Positions 1 to 9,608 of a DNA stretch of 64,000 bases are shown here, in pieces. This DNA comes from Hypericum androsaemum (lineage: Eukaryota > Streptophyta > Magnoliopsida > Malpighiales > Hypericaceae), in NCBI GenBank assembly GCA_963995505.1, contig OZ023190.1, forward strand, positions 930,001 through 994,000, in the 5' to 3' direction. The first letter of the stretch is position 1. Each line of letters opens with the position of its first letter. Under the pieces are notes generated by a model that was not told the DNA's origin, ran no database searches, and saw nothing but the letters and a program-made list of their open reading frames with translations. Made by a program: the position numbers and the translations under genes.

Positions 1-983
1 GTGATCTTCTCCTTATTCTTCCAAGGATTCGAGTGCTTTGCTTTTAGTAGGAGACGAAGCTTTTTCTTAGTTGGAAATTAACCCATGTTAGAGTGTGGAA
101 CAAGATTTGAATGATTAACCGATCCTTACTAATACTGTCCAACAAAGTTCACAGAAAACTTGGACCTAGCTTTGACTATACAGTTCCGTTTCAGCTCAAA
201 TTTGGTGTTGCTAACTCACTATTGTGACAACATGGAAATTGAGTCGCGCATCTGTAAAATGTGTAGCTCAATAAAGATAACAACACATTAGTTTTTAAAG
301 ATAGAAATATAAGAGCACACTCATTTCAAACAATATTTTAAAACTCGATGAGCAATTGAATCGTCCAAAATTTAGTCGGACCGGATAGTTGAACGTCTTA
401 GTTGAGCCAGGTCAACTGAAAACTAGAAAAAATCATTTCTTTTGACCAAAATGAGAATTTTTTTTGAGAAATGGTTTTTTTTCTTCGACGAAACTCATGG
501 AAATAGATATGAAAAGACCCAATACCACAAAACAAATCTCAATATAGAGCAGCCTTTTAGAAGAAAAAAAATGATATTGGAACCAATATGTTCTTGTGAC
601 CAATCCAATACATAGACAAAATTTAATGAAATACAAGACAAGACAAGTCAGCTCAAATCTCAGCTCTAATTGAAAAACCCAACAGGTAGCGGTGGCAGCC
701 CGCTCAAATCTCTTTGCCAGGATGTTATCATAACGCACGAGAGGATGGAGAGAGGACAATTGAAGGTTGAAGACGAAGACAAGAAAAGAAAATGACCTTT
801 CCTCTCCTTTCCCGACTCCCCCTCCCCACCCTTCCATGGCCCTTCCTCTCCCCCCTTCCCCACTAACCCACCCACCTTTCCAAGCCGTATCCCTCACCCT
901 CGGCCTTCCACAAACACCCAACCTCACCGTCTAGCAGACTGGAGTTTTCAAAGGTTGTTCCTCATCCTGGGTTTTGGTAAGCT
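1..983. other. Intergenic sequence, no gene seen
   Basis: AT-rich sequence with no supported coding region. Open frames on the minus strand at 433-927 are low-complexity readings of a C/T-rich stretch at about 790-910 and look like chance. The C/T-rich stretch lies just before the LINE remnant and could be its 5' untranslated part, but nothing shows this directly. Confidence 0.6.
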
Positions 984-1487
984 TTGGTCTTCTTCCGTTC
1001 TTCTCCCATGGAGACAAGGTCCTCAACTGTGTCGTTGTTCGTTGACCGCCTCCCTGTTCAATGGGGACATGAAGATCTGCGTGGTCTGTTCTCAAAGCAA
1101 GTGAAAGTGCTAGATGTTTTCATGCCGAATAAGCTTTCGAAACGTGGCACTAGGTTTGGTTTGGTTTGGTTTGGTTTTGTTCGAGTCCCTCTGGGCAATG
1201 ATTCGTCTCTGGCTATTAAGAACTTCCACGGTGCTCAGGTAGGAAAGTCCAGACTAGTCGTTGACACAGCGCGGTTTAATCGCAACGTCAAGCCTCCACC
1301 GATTAACGCGAGCGTGGCGCCTCGCCCTTTTTCACGGAGGTCTCCTGCTCTCTCTCCTGATTTTAGAACTGTTTGGATATCTTGCAGTGGGATTCCCCTC
1401 AACGCCAGATGTGATGATCTTTATCGCTCCCTAGTTGAAATTTTGGCTCTTTTATTCTGGCAGAGGAGGCCAGTCATCCCTTGGTAG
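984..1487 (+). pseudogene. LINE ORF1 fragment with RRM domain
   Basis: A 167-codon open frame with an RNA-recognition fold typical of plant L1 ORF1: LFVDRLPVQWG near residue 18 as RNP2, and GFVRV near residue 64 as the end of RNP1. The later GIPLNARCDDLYRSLVEI matches the conserved GIPLH-type segment that follows in this family. RNP1 is disturbed by a run of TTTGG units at about 1152-1176 that adds residues inside the motif, a probable slippage event. Translation stops at 1487 although related sequence appears to continue in other frames to about 2100. A normal ORF1 would be several hundred residues, so this is a decayed fragment. The likely role was RNA binding in the retrotransposition particle. 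Confidence 0.7.
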
Positions 1488-2382
1488 ACGAGGTCTTTTT
1501 GCTGGCCCATGTCATAGAGCCAACTTCAATTAGCATGACAATCCATGCGTTGATTGGGGGTTATCCGCACTCTTAGAGAATTCACGTGGATTCTCCCAGT
1601 GGAGTCGGGCGGGTAAAGATTGGGATTCTGACTCTTGGATCAAGCTTGCCGGAATGTGTCTGCCGTCAGAATGGACCGTGAAGACTCTCAGATGTACGTG
1701 GAGCCACGTGCTTGTGACGCCAAGTCTCCCCTGTTAATTTTGGAGGCGCCGCCTATTGAGGTGACTCCCAAGGGGGACTTCCGCAGGTGATTTTCAAATT
1801 GCCGCTTCACCCACCCAAGAATCATGGTAATTAATTGTGCCTCTCTTAATTGCCACATCACAAGCATGGATGGTCCCTGTCAGAATACTTATGAATCAGC
1901 TGGCGTTCCCTCACCTATTGGGCCTGACTCTTCTCTTGGTAATGGGCTTTCTTGTCATGTGTCGAACTCTGTCCCTTCCCTTCTTGGCGAGGGGCCCCCA
2001 ATTTGCCAAACGTTTTCAGTGTTGGAGATATTTCCAAGCCCAGCGAAGTTGAGACTAATGATGATGTGCCTCTTCTTTTGTCTCCCGGCCCCAATACCCA
2101 AAACAAAAGGGTAAGGGTCGCCAATTAATCAAGATGAGATCACCTCAACTTGATTCTATACAAGTTCAAGCCTTTTAGGTTTGCTCCAAGAAATTCGAAA
2201 CAGGAACAGATTTCTCTTGGAGAGCTTGGGCCTTGCATCCATTAATCCTGAAGAAATTTGGCGGATGGCTCGGGCAACTGGTGTGATTGACAAGAATGGC
2301 GAGGCTACATTTCTCGGGGCCTCATTTCTTGATCTTCTCTTCCCAACAATCAAGGAGATAATGTATGTAACACAATGAATTG

Positions 2383-2455
2383 GTTACATTGGAACGTTCG
2401 AGGTATGAATTCCTCGAATACAAGGCAAGGCGTACAATTAAAATTTTGGTTCGTC
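2383..2455 (+). pseudogene. LINE endonuclease, N-terminal fragment
   Basis: A short reading frame gives NWNVRGMNSSNTRQ followed by VQLKFWFV and a stop. WNVRG(L/M)NS is the first conserved block of the apurinic/L1-type endonuclease of plant LINEs. The frame is cut just before the composite repeat at about 2470. Confidence 0.65.
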
Positions 2456-2469
2456 TAAATAAGGTTTTT

Positions 2470-3892
2470 TTTAAAATTCACACCGCACCGCCAAAATTTT
2501 TGGTTTTTTTTTAAAATAAACTGTCGGTGTAGCAATTTTGTCTTAAATTGCAGTGTTGCGGTGTGGTGCGACTCGGCTTGAATAGTTTGGACCTGCAGTT
2601 TTAAACCACAGATAAATCTCTTTAAAAGCCCATTATAGGCCCAAAAACTTAAAGCCACAGCAAGCATCCACCAAGCCCATTCGCAGCAAGCCACAACAAT
2701 CAAAGCAAATTGCCAAATTCCAACATCAATCAAGGTCTTCCTTGTTCCAACAATAACAAACATCCACAATCTATCAATTTACAAGCCACACCAGCAAATT
2801 TTACGAGACAACAACAGCAAGTTCCTTGTTCGAAAAAGAAATTACAGGAGCAAGTTGAAGCCAAATTAGTGTTCGCCGGATTTGGGGTTTCTGGTTTAGG
2901 AGTTTTTCGATTTGGGGGTTTAGGGTATCGGAAATTTAGGGATTTAAGAATTTAGGGCCAGAGGGAGAGGCAGAGGACTCCGGTGGTAGTTTCCGGTGGG
3001 ATTTGTTAGCCTTGGTGGTCGCCGTCACTCGCCGGTCGGATTTCTCTGGACTCTGGAGGCCTGGAGGGAGAGGGAGCTAGGAGAGGAAAGGGCAAAAGAA
3101 TCTCATCGGAGAGAGAGAAATGGTTCTGGGGAAGGAAGGGAAAAAACTGATTATATATACTATATAACAAAACGACGTCGTTTATTATATCAATCGGTGT
3201 GCAATTTTGCGGTGCGATACGGTACGGGAAAAAAACCACAGCTGCCCCGACTTGTGCGGTTTCAGTGTGAAACCGCACCACCGAACCGCTTCAGCATTGT
3301 AGTGTGGTTTTTGCTCAGTTTATGAAGTGCGGTTTGATGCGATTTGCAGTTTATATCAGTTTTTGGCTCACCCCTAAAATGACTGCAATTGAACTCAAGG
3401 GCTGAGAAAGCTAATGCTTGCATGCGGTCCCTGTCCTTCTGCAAAACAAAGGAATCAAGGCCGAAAACCTGATGCGCGGTGGCTGGTTCTTGTTTTAGGG
3501 ATGAGCAATTCCAATGGATGGAGTCGAGATGCTGCAACAGAAAATAATAGAGGTTACTGGTTCCACGCATAGCCCGTAGAGCAATTACAAGACAGACAAG
3601 AAATTCAAATACCTAGGGCCAGTGGGGAATCGAAACAAACACCAACCTATACGGTTAGGATTCATCTAGGAGTGAGTGGGGAGAAATAGGAGAATTGGAA
3701 TCTAAAGAGGCAGTAGGCTACCAGGCGGGAGAAGAAACATTGTTAATTAATACACTTTAGTTTTGGTGTGAATTCTTCCTCCTCCTATTCATTTCAGGCG
3801 ATACTATTTAAGTTCCTATTTATTTAGGAACTAACTAACGGTAACTTCAAGTAGCTCCGACGTTTTGCTCCTAAAACGCAACACAAACTAGA
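2470..3892. repeat. Composite repeat R1 (hAT-like element, NB-LRR scrap and intron scrap)
   Basis: First of two near-identical copies; the second is at 4568-5905. Parts in order: (1) about 2470-3376, a sequence with many GCGGTTT/AAACCGC motifs ending in GGCTCACCCCTA, the end signature of plant hAT-type elements, although the matching left terminus is missing; (2) 3378-3445, an antisense NB-LRR scrap; (3) about 3550-3740, a stretch resembling intron 1 of the unknown gene at 17.2-18.65 kb (GTTACTGGTTCCACG, GAGAAATAGG.GAATTGGAAT); (4) a 150-bp tail ending CGCAACACAAA. R1 separates the two halves of the LINE endonuclease. Confidence 0.75.
3378..3445 (-). pseudogene. NB-LRR fragment within R1
   Basis: Read on the minus strand the translation contains ALAFSALEFNCSHFRG preceded by LQKDRDRM. 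The complete NB-LRR gene in this window has ALAYSALELSCSHLG preceded by LLKDGDSS at the equivalent point (14,430-14,510), between the GLPL and RNBS-D motifs. The DNA matches also align directly (ACTCAAGGGCTGAG.AAGCTA). This is a captured scrap about 22 codons long with no surrounding domain. Confidence 0.7.
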
Positions 3893-3959
3893 CGCATGAG
3901 AATGCTCCAAATCGTTTTATGTTTCGCTTCCAAACTAGACGTGAGATGGATAGAGTCTT

Positions 3960-4566
3960 GTAGAAACAACCATGGCACTTTGATCGTCAAGTCGTGGTGC
4001 TAGCAGAGATCAAGGCGAATGTGCAACCTTCATCGATCGAGCTATACATGGTTCCTTTTTGGCCCCCCATGGCTTTGTGCGGAAGGTGAGCTTATTGACA
4101 AAGGTGTTTCTTGCTGTGTTATTCTAGTGTATGGGCCCTCTTCGACTTCTGATCAACTTAAACTTTGGGAAGAATTGGAGGCCATGAAGTCTTCATCAAG
4201 GGTCGACGTTTGAGTTGTCATGGGTGATTTCAACGTAGTCATGGAGCGGCATGAGCGCAAAGGGCATACTGATACTGGTGTTCTAGCATCAAGGCATTTT
4301 CGAGATTTCATGGACAATATGGACTTAATTGACCTTCCGCTTTGTGGTCGAAAGTTTACTTGGCGGAATTCTGTCTCTGCCAGTCGCATGGACCATTTTC
4401 TGGTCTCCCCCGCCTGGCTTCAGTTATTCCCTGACTGCTCTCAAGTGGGTCTTTGTAAGGGGAGATCAGACCATAATCCCATTCTTTTGAAATCGAATGC
4501 TATTAATTGGGTTCGAAACCTTTTAGATTCTAGGAGTGAGTTCGATGCGATTTTACGGTGTTGGTG
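3960..4566 (+). pseudogene. LINE endonuclease, C-terminal fragment
   Basis: Continuation of the L1-type endonuclease (exonuclease/endonuclease/phosphatase fold). Visible blocks are VLAEIKAN (about 3990-4015), ILVYGPSS (4121-4144), the catalytic GDFNVVMERHER (4222-4257), FTWRN and the catalytic SDHNPIL (about 4465-4488). A TGA separates the DV before the GDFN block, so the frame is broken at least once at 4211. There is no downstream reverse transcriptase; the next sequence is the second composite repeat. Confidence 0.75.
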
Positions 4567-4567
4567 T

Positions 4568-5905
4568 GAAAATTCACACCGCACCGCCAAAACTTTTGGT
4601 TTAAAAAAAAAATAAACTGTCGGTGTAGCAGTTTTGTCTTAAACTGCAGTGTTGCGGTGTAGTGCGACTCGACTTGAATAGTTCGGACCTGCGGTTTTAA
4701 ACCGCAGATAAATCTCTTTAAAAGCCCATTATAAGCCCAAAAACTTAAAGCCACAGCAAGCATCCACCAAGCCCATTCGCAGCAAGCCACAGCAATCAAA
4801 GCAAATTGCCAAATTCCAACATCAATCAAGGTCTTCCTTGTTCGAACAATAACAAACATCCACAATCTATCAATTTACAAGCCACATTAGCAAATTTTAC
4901 GAGAGAACAACAGCAAGTTCCTTGTTCGAAAAAAAAATTACAGCAGCAAGTTGAAGCCAAATTAATGTTCGTCGGATTTAGGAGTTTTTCGATTTGGGGG
5001 TTTAGGGTATCGGAAATTTAGGGATTTAAGAATTTAGGCCAGAGGGAGAGGCAGAGGACTCCGGTGGTAGTTTCCGGTAGAATATGTGAGCCTTGGTGGT
5101 CGCCGTCACTCACCAGTCGGATTTCTCTGGACTCTGGAAGCCCGGAGGGAGAGGGAGCTAGGAGAGGAAAGGGCAAAAGAATCTGATCTATATAACAAAA
5201 CGATGTTGTTTATTATATCAATCGGTGTGCGGTTTTGCGGTACGGGAAAAAAACCGCAGCCGCCCCGACTTGTGTGGTTTCGGTGTGAAACCGCACCACC
5301 GAACCGCTTCAGCATTGTAGTGTGGTTTTTGCTCAGTTTATGAAGTGCGGTTTGATGCAATTTGCGGTTTATATCAGTTTTTGGCTCACCCCTAAAATGA
5401 CTGCAATTCAACTCAAGGGCTGAGAAAGCTAATGCTTGCATGCGGTCCCTGTCCTTCTGCAAAACAAAGGAATCAAGGCCGGAAACCTGATACGCGGTGG
5501 CTGTTTCTTGTTTTAGGGATGAGCAATTCCAATGGATGGAGTCGAGATGCTGCAACAGAAAACAATAGAGGTTACTGGTTCCACGCATAGCCCGTAGAGC
5601 AATTACAAGACAGACAAGAAATTCAAATACCCAGGGCCAGTGGGGAACCGAAACAAACACCAACCTATACGGTTAGGATTCATCTAGGAGTGAGTAGGGA
5701 GAAATAGGAGAATTGGAATCTAAAGAGGCAGTAGGCTACCTGGCGGGAGAAGAAACATTGTTAATTAATACACTTTAGTTTTGGTGTGAATTCTTCCTCC
5801 TCCTATTCATTTCAGGCGATACTATTTAAGTTCTTATTTATTTAGGAACTAACTAACGGTAACTTCAAGTAGCTCCGACGTTTTGCTCCTAAAACGCAAC
5901 ACAAA
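4568..5905. repeat. Composite repeat R2, second copy of R1
   Basis: Same order and nearly the same sequence as R1, with small deletions (for example about 50 bp missing around 5185 relative to 3110-3160). Homology runs from AAATTCACACCGCACCGCC at the left to CGCAACACAAA at the right; flanking sequence then differs from that of R1. The 600 bp between the two copies is LINE endonuclease sequence. R2 is followed by 5906-6040, whose TTTTAGACGGGATTAGGAGT resembles sequence upstream of the 18-kb gene, so R2 looks like the older of the two. Confidence 0.75.
5398..5465 (-). pseudogene. NB-LRR fragment within R2
   Basis: The same minus-strand scrap as in R1, here reading ALAFSALELNCSHFRG. Leu in ALELNCSH agrees with the intact gene (ALELSCSH), whereas R1 has Phe at that site, so R2 is slightly closer to the source. 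Confidence 0.7.
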
Positions 5906-6051
5906 GAGAGAGATGAGACGAACAATTAACAACTCACTCACGCTCAATTCCATCTCCCGGCTCCTTGATTCGCTCGAGGAGTGGAACCGAGTGAGAGGGA
6001 GGCGTGGGAGGTTTTAGACGGGATTAGGAGTTTGTACTTTGTGGGTTCAAA

Positions 6052-6452
6052 TTCAGTGGGGACATGGGTAATCCCCACTGAAAATGATAGGAGTAATATT
6101 GGAAATACAATAATTAAAATAATTAAAAATAAATATCAGCAAAATAATACAATTTATGAAAATATAATTTATGGAAATATTGGTTTCCATTTTCTCGGAT
6201 ATTGGTTTCCATCTTCTATGATATTGGTTTCATTCTGCTATGATATTGGTTTCCATCTTCTATGATATTGGTTTCCATCTTTTATGATATTGGTTTCCAT
6301 CTTCTATGTTATTGGTTTCATTCTACTATGATATTGATTTCCATCTTCTATGTTATTGGTTTCATTCTACTATGACATTGGTTTCATTCTACTATGATAT
6401 TGGTTTCATTCAACCGTGATATTGGTTTTCATCTTCTCCAATATTGGTATCT
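6052..6452 (-). mobile_element. Short copy of the 22-bp minisatellite element
   Basis: Begins with a stem-loop CAGTGGGGACATGGG..CCCCACTG at 6052-6080, equivalent in inverted orientation to the terminus at about 53,641-53,670. It continues with an AT-rich stretch (CAAAATAATACAATTTATG) matching inverted 52,985-53,025, then a 22-bp repeat array. At about 6452 it passes abruptly into purple acid phosphatase pseudogene sequence, so one end is missing. Compared with the 2.9-kb copy the second array and all remaining sequence are absent. Confidence 0.65.
6175..6450. repeat. 22-bp tandem repeat array, about 12 units
   Basis: Units begin ATATTGGTTTCCATCTTC or ATATTGGTTTCATTCTAC and are 22 bp long. 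This is the reverse complement of the array at 52,080-52,985. Confidence 0.9.
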
Positions 6453-7740
6453 CCAAGGTAGAGTGCCCGTAACTGGCTTCTCCGAATGCAGAATAATCCA
6501 GCTGTAGATCTCTAAACCTGCATTGATGCAGTTTTGCTAATAAGATACGGATTAACTAAGTTCGCATTATCAAACACCTTGTCCTCAGTTTTATGTAACC
6601 TTCTTAGAGTTCCTGGTTTGGCCTTAACATTGGGGTGCGATGGAAAAGACTACTAATAGGTTTACCTTGAAGCAAGACCTTCTTGATTTCCTCCATCTCC
6701 AACTGTAATGTAAACAGGAGCAGATTTGTCCGCTACAGGGTAACGTTCACCTTCGGATATATTGTAGTGTATATTTGGCACCCGATACTGGTAGAAACCA
6801 AAAAGAAAAGAATCATTATGAAGTATATAACAGCATGGAAAATATCAACCAAGAAGAAGGCTGGAGAAAATATTATGGGTCCTCCTTGAATAGAAAAATT
6901 TGGAGAAAGGTGGTCATACCGATCTTTCATACGCATGGACATGGCCTGCAAAGATTACATCAACCTTGTGCTTGATGAACCACTCCTCGAAGGCAGCTCA
7001 GCTCGCATACTTTCCCCTTCCATGAAATGTGCCTCATTAGTGTTGTACAGCGGCACATGCATCAAAACAATGAGCCAAGGCGTCTTCTCCCTGTTGACCC
7101 TTTTTAGTTCCTCTCGAAGCCATAACCACTGAGGGGTGTGTTTCACTGGTAATAAATAGCACCAATTTTGAGACAGTGTTTCCACAAGGGAGCAGTGGAT
7201 GTACCATGAACACGGATAACGAATAAAACAACTAATTAACAGAACTTGCACTGAAAATCGAACTCGCAGAAACAAGTTACCGACAAGTGCTCGTGGAAGG
7301 ATTACAAATATAATGGCATAATGGGCGTTTTCTGACGAGGAAAAATGTTCAAGGGCTTAAATGGATGCTGCTGATTCAGTTAATTACAGAAACCTTTACT
7401 AGAATTTTCCTACTTCGGTATTTGGAACTGAGAACTTCACAGGATGCAGTTGACATGTATCATAGTCTCAAATGATAAGGAGTTGAATGCAGCTCTTTTT
7501 GCCCACTTTGTTATCTATCCCAGTACTGCAAATAAGAGAGTGAAGTAGTTTCTAGCGTTATTCCGGAAACAAGACTTACCAAATCGAGAATAGCTGGACA
7601 GGACAATTATATGAGCAGATGCACGTCTAACATCATACCAGAGAGGACCGCTGCTTTCGGAGGTCAGGTGTGCGGTAGGGTACCGGTAATAGAAAATTTT
7701 GAATTGGCATTACTTCTCCCTATAAAATAAATGTATGCAG
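6453..7740 (-). pseudogene. Purple acid phosphatase pseudogene (exons 5-8 only)
   Basis: Minus-strand remnant matching exons 8, 7, 6 and 5 of the intact gene at 19.5-22.8 kb, in the same order and with matching introns. Exon 8 at about 6455-6530 is truncated and joined to the minisatellite element. Exon 7 is at about 6675-6785 and exon 6 at about 6925-7145, retaining [20 protein letters not shown] but with a GCTCA insertion within the following segment. Exon 5 lies at about 7585-7710. Exons 1-4, which hold the first four metal-binding motifs, and exon 9 are missing. It could not encode a functional enzyme. Confidence 0.85.
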
Positions 7741-7774
7741 TCGGGGAAAGCAATGCATTAGTCTTGACATTCCA

Positions 7775-8072
7775 TGTGGTCAAAACACCGTGGACTGAAC
7801 AGGGGATTCCTCAGTCGATGCTTCTTCAATTTTATTTGTCTCAGATTCTGTCCCCTGGAGTGCAATTGATTAGTTAGAAGCCAAAACGTGACTGATTTTT
7901 CAGTGCCTGATGCTTGTTGAACGTATGTTGAGGGTATTTGATAACTAGGAATTTTGCAGAAGAACATCAATGCAAAAGCTAAAGACCGAGAAGACGGTGA
8001 ACTTGCTATAATATCTCTGGCAACTTCAGGGTGGATGTCGGATCCATTAAGGAGAATGAAGAATACAAGAAT
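7775..8072 (-). pseudogene. Second purple acid phosphatase remnant (exon 9 and part of intron 8)
   Basis: Matches 19,540-19,790 of the intact gene: the terminal exon (KLKKHRLR followed by SPLF or NPLF-like residues, minus strand) and intron 8 sequence. Because it lies on the 5' side of exon 5 of the neighbouring pseudogene, it cannot be that copy's own last exon. It is the 3' end of another, upstream phosphatase copy, evidence of a former tandem array that collapsed. Confidence 0.8.
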
Positions 8073-8084
8073 ACCATCACCGTG

Positions 8085-8171
8085 GGCTACATCCAAAGCA
8101 AGCAACGCGCCGCAGCCCACACGCTATTTGACAGAATGCCCGATAGGAACGTCTTCTCTTGGAATTAACAA
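8085..8171 (+). pseudogene. Pentatricopeptide-repeat (PPR) fragment
   Basis: Plus-strand frame reads VGYIQSKQRAAAHTLFDRMP then DRNVFSWN and a stop. LFDRMPxRNVxSWN is the hallmark of plant PLS-class PPR proteins, which bind organellar RNA. Only about 28 codons remain; it abuts the end of the phosphatase remnant. Confidence 0.7.
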
Positions 8172-9608
8172 ATGCCCTGCAGGATTGAGGTCTAATGAAC
8201 TTCAAAGTTCCATAAACTAAACGGGTCACAAGTCTTGTGCGAACTAGGATCGTATTCGCGACTCTTTTTTGTACTAGAAACTTCAATAAGAAATACCCAA
8301 ATCACATTTATTTGAAAGGAAAAAACCAAGTCATTCCCAAATAACACAATCAACCCATCTTTTCACAACCCGAGTTCCACCCTTCTTTTCACAAACGGTA
8401 AGTACATTAAAAATTCAAATAACAACTGCACTGGACCAAAGTCTTGTAAAATGAAATCAACATTAAAACGTTCTTCCCACTCAGAGCCATTCCAAGGTTC
8501 GCGTCTTCTCTGAAAAAGAAATATGCAAAAGTTAAATGAGTTTCGCAATTCGGTACAAAGTAAAATAAACATATATATCACCCCAAAAATGTGTTTCCAA
8601 ATCATCCTTCAAACGTACCATTCGTTAAAGTCAATGTCGCATATCATCAGTCCAAACATTGTGGGGGTCATAATCATATTCAAACTCAGATTCAAAATAC
8701 AAATTTATCGCATAATAATGATATTCATGTCCTTCATTTTGTATGTGAGCGTCCACATAATTCAGTTTGGAGACATTCATTCTCAATTTCTATTATCTAC
8801 ATAACAGTCCTAGACAATCATAATTGTTGAGAGCAACCCCAAATCACTATATATTTAAACTGGAGCTCTCCCAACTGAGAAAGTAAAGACATAGGGATAG
8901 GTTACTTACGGTCTTTTCTTCTTGTAAATACATTTTTTTTAATATTCTTGCGCCCATCGATTTTCAAGGATGCCAGCTATCAAAGGCCTCTCCTCCTCTT
9001 CGTCTTGTATGGTGTTTGCCTCTTCCTCAGCGAGTCTCTGTGCATGAATTAAGAAGTGGTGAGGCAAATAAAGTTAAAGACTTCATTACATGCATAAACC
9101 AGGAGGTACTAAAATCAAGTCTCGATGCATTCTTATTTAGAAAGAATACACTTTTTTCTTACTATAATGTTGGATTAACTTGGGTTTCCCCTTGGTTTTG
9201 ATGAACTGTTGAAATGATCTCATATTATTGTTTCAATGGAGCTACCAATTGCCAACCCCTTTTTTTTATAAATGGATTAAATTTTATATATCTCAAAATT
9301 TACATCAAATAGTAAAATAATAATATCATACTACTTGAAAAAAACATTGCTAGTTCCCCGACCTTAAGGTTAAAGTCGAGTGCCAACCCTTCCATACTAA
9401 TCCCATTCCGCGTTGCAAAATCACACTATTACGAACGCCATGTTATTTTCAGAAGAAATGTTGTGTTATGATTGAGTTTATAGTTGCGTAAAATTATATA
9501 ACATTTGTCCCGAGACATGAGAACAATTTTTATGATCTATGTCCAAAACAAATCTAACAAATATGATTTCAATTGGTAAAGAAAATAAAGAAATAAATAG
9601 TGCTCCGG
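8172..9608. other. Intergenic, no supported gene
   Basis: AT-rich sequence 3' of the NB-LRR gene. Short open frames exist on both strands (for example 8363-8605 minus, with PWNGSEWEERF) but none shows a recognisable domain, and their codon use is not distinctive. A short pyrimidine/CTCCTC stretch occurs near 8985-9030. Confidence 0.6.

Larger units (their letters stand above)
984..4566 (+). mobile_element. LINE (non-LTR) retrotransposon remnant, interrupted
   Basis: A degraded plant L1-type element read on the plus strand. It starts with an ORF1-like protein carrying an RRM (984-1487, with decayed continuation to about 2378), followed by the start of an endonuclease domain (WNVRGMN at about 2389-2410). 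The endonuclease is then broken by a 1.4-kb composite repeat and resumes at about 3985 (VLAEIKAN), running to about 4555 with VYGPSS, GDFNVV and GRSDHNPI. No reverse transcriptase follows; the second copy of the composite repeat begins at about 4568. Stop codons and frame changes show it is dead. Confidence 0.8.

Noticed and set aside
433..927. A 164-codon minus-strand frame
   Set aside because: It covers a C/T-rich tract and AT-rich sequence, has no domain, and precedes a plus-strand LINE.
6175..6450. CRISPR-like array (22-bp repeats)
   Set aside because: Units are contiguous without unique spacers and the DNA is a plant nuclear sequence; this is a minisatellite.
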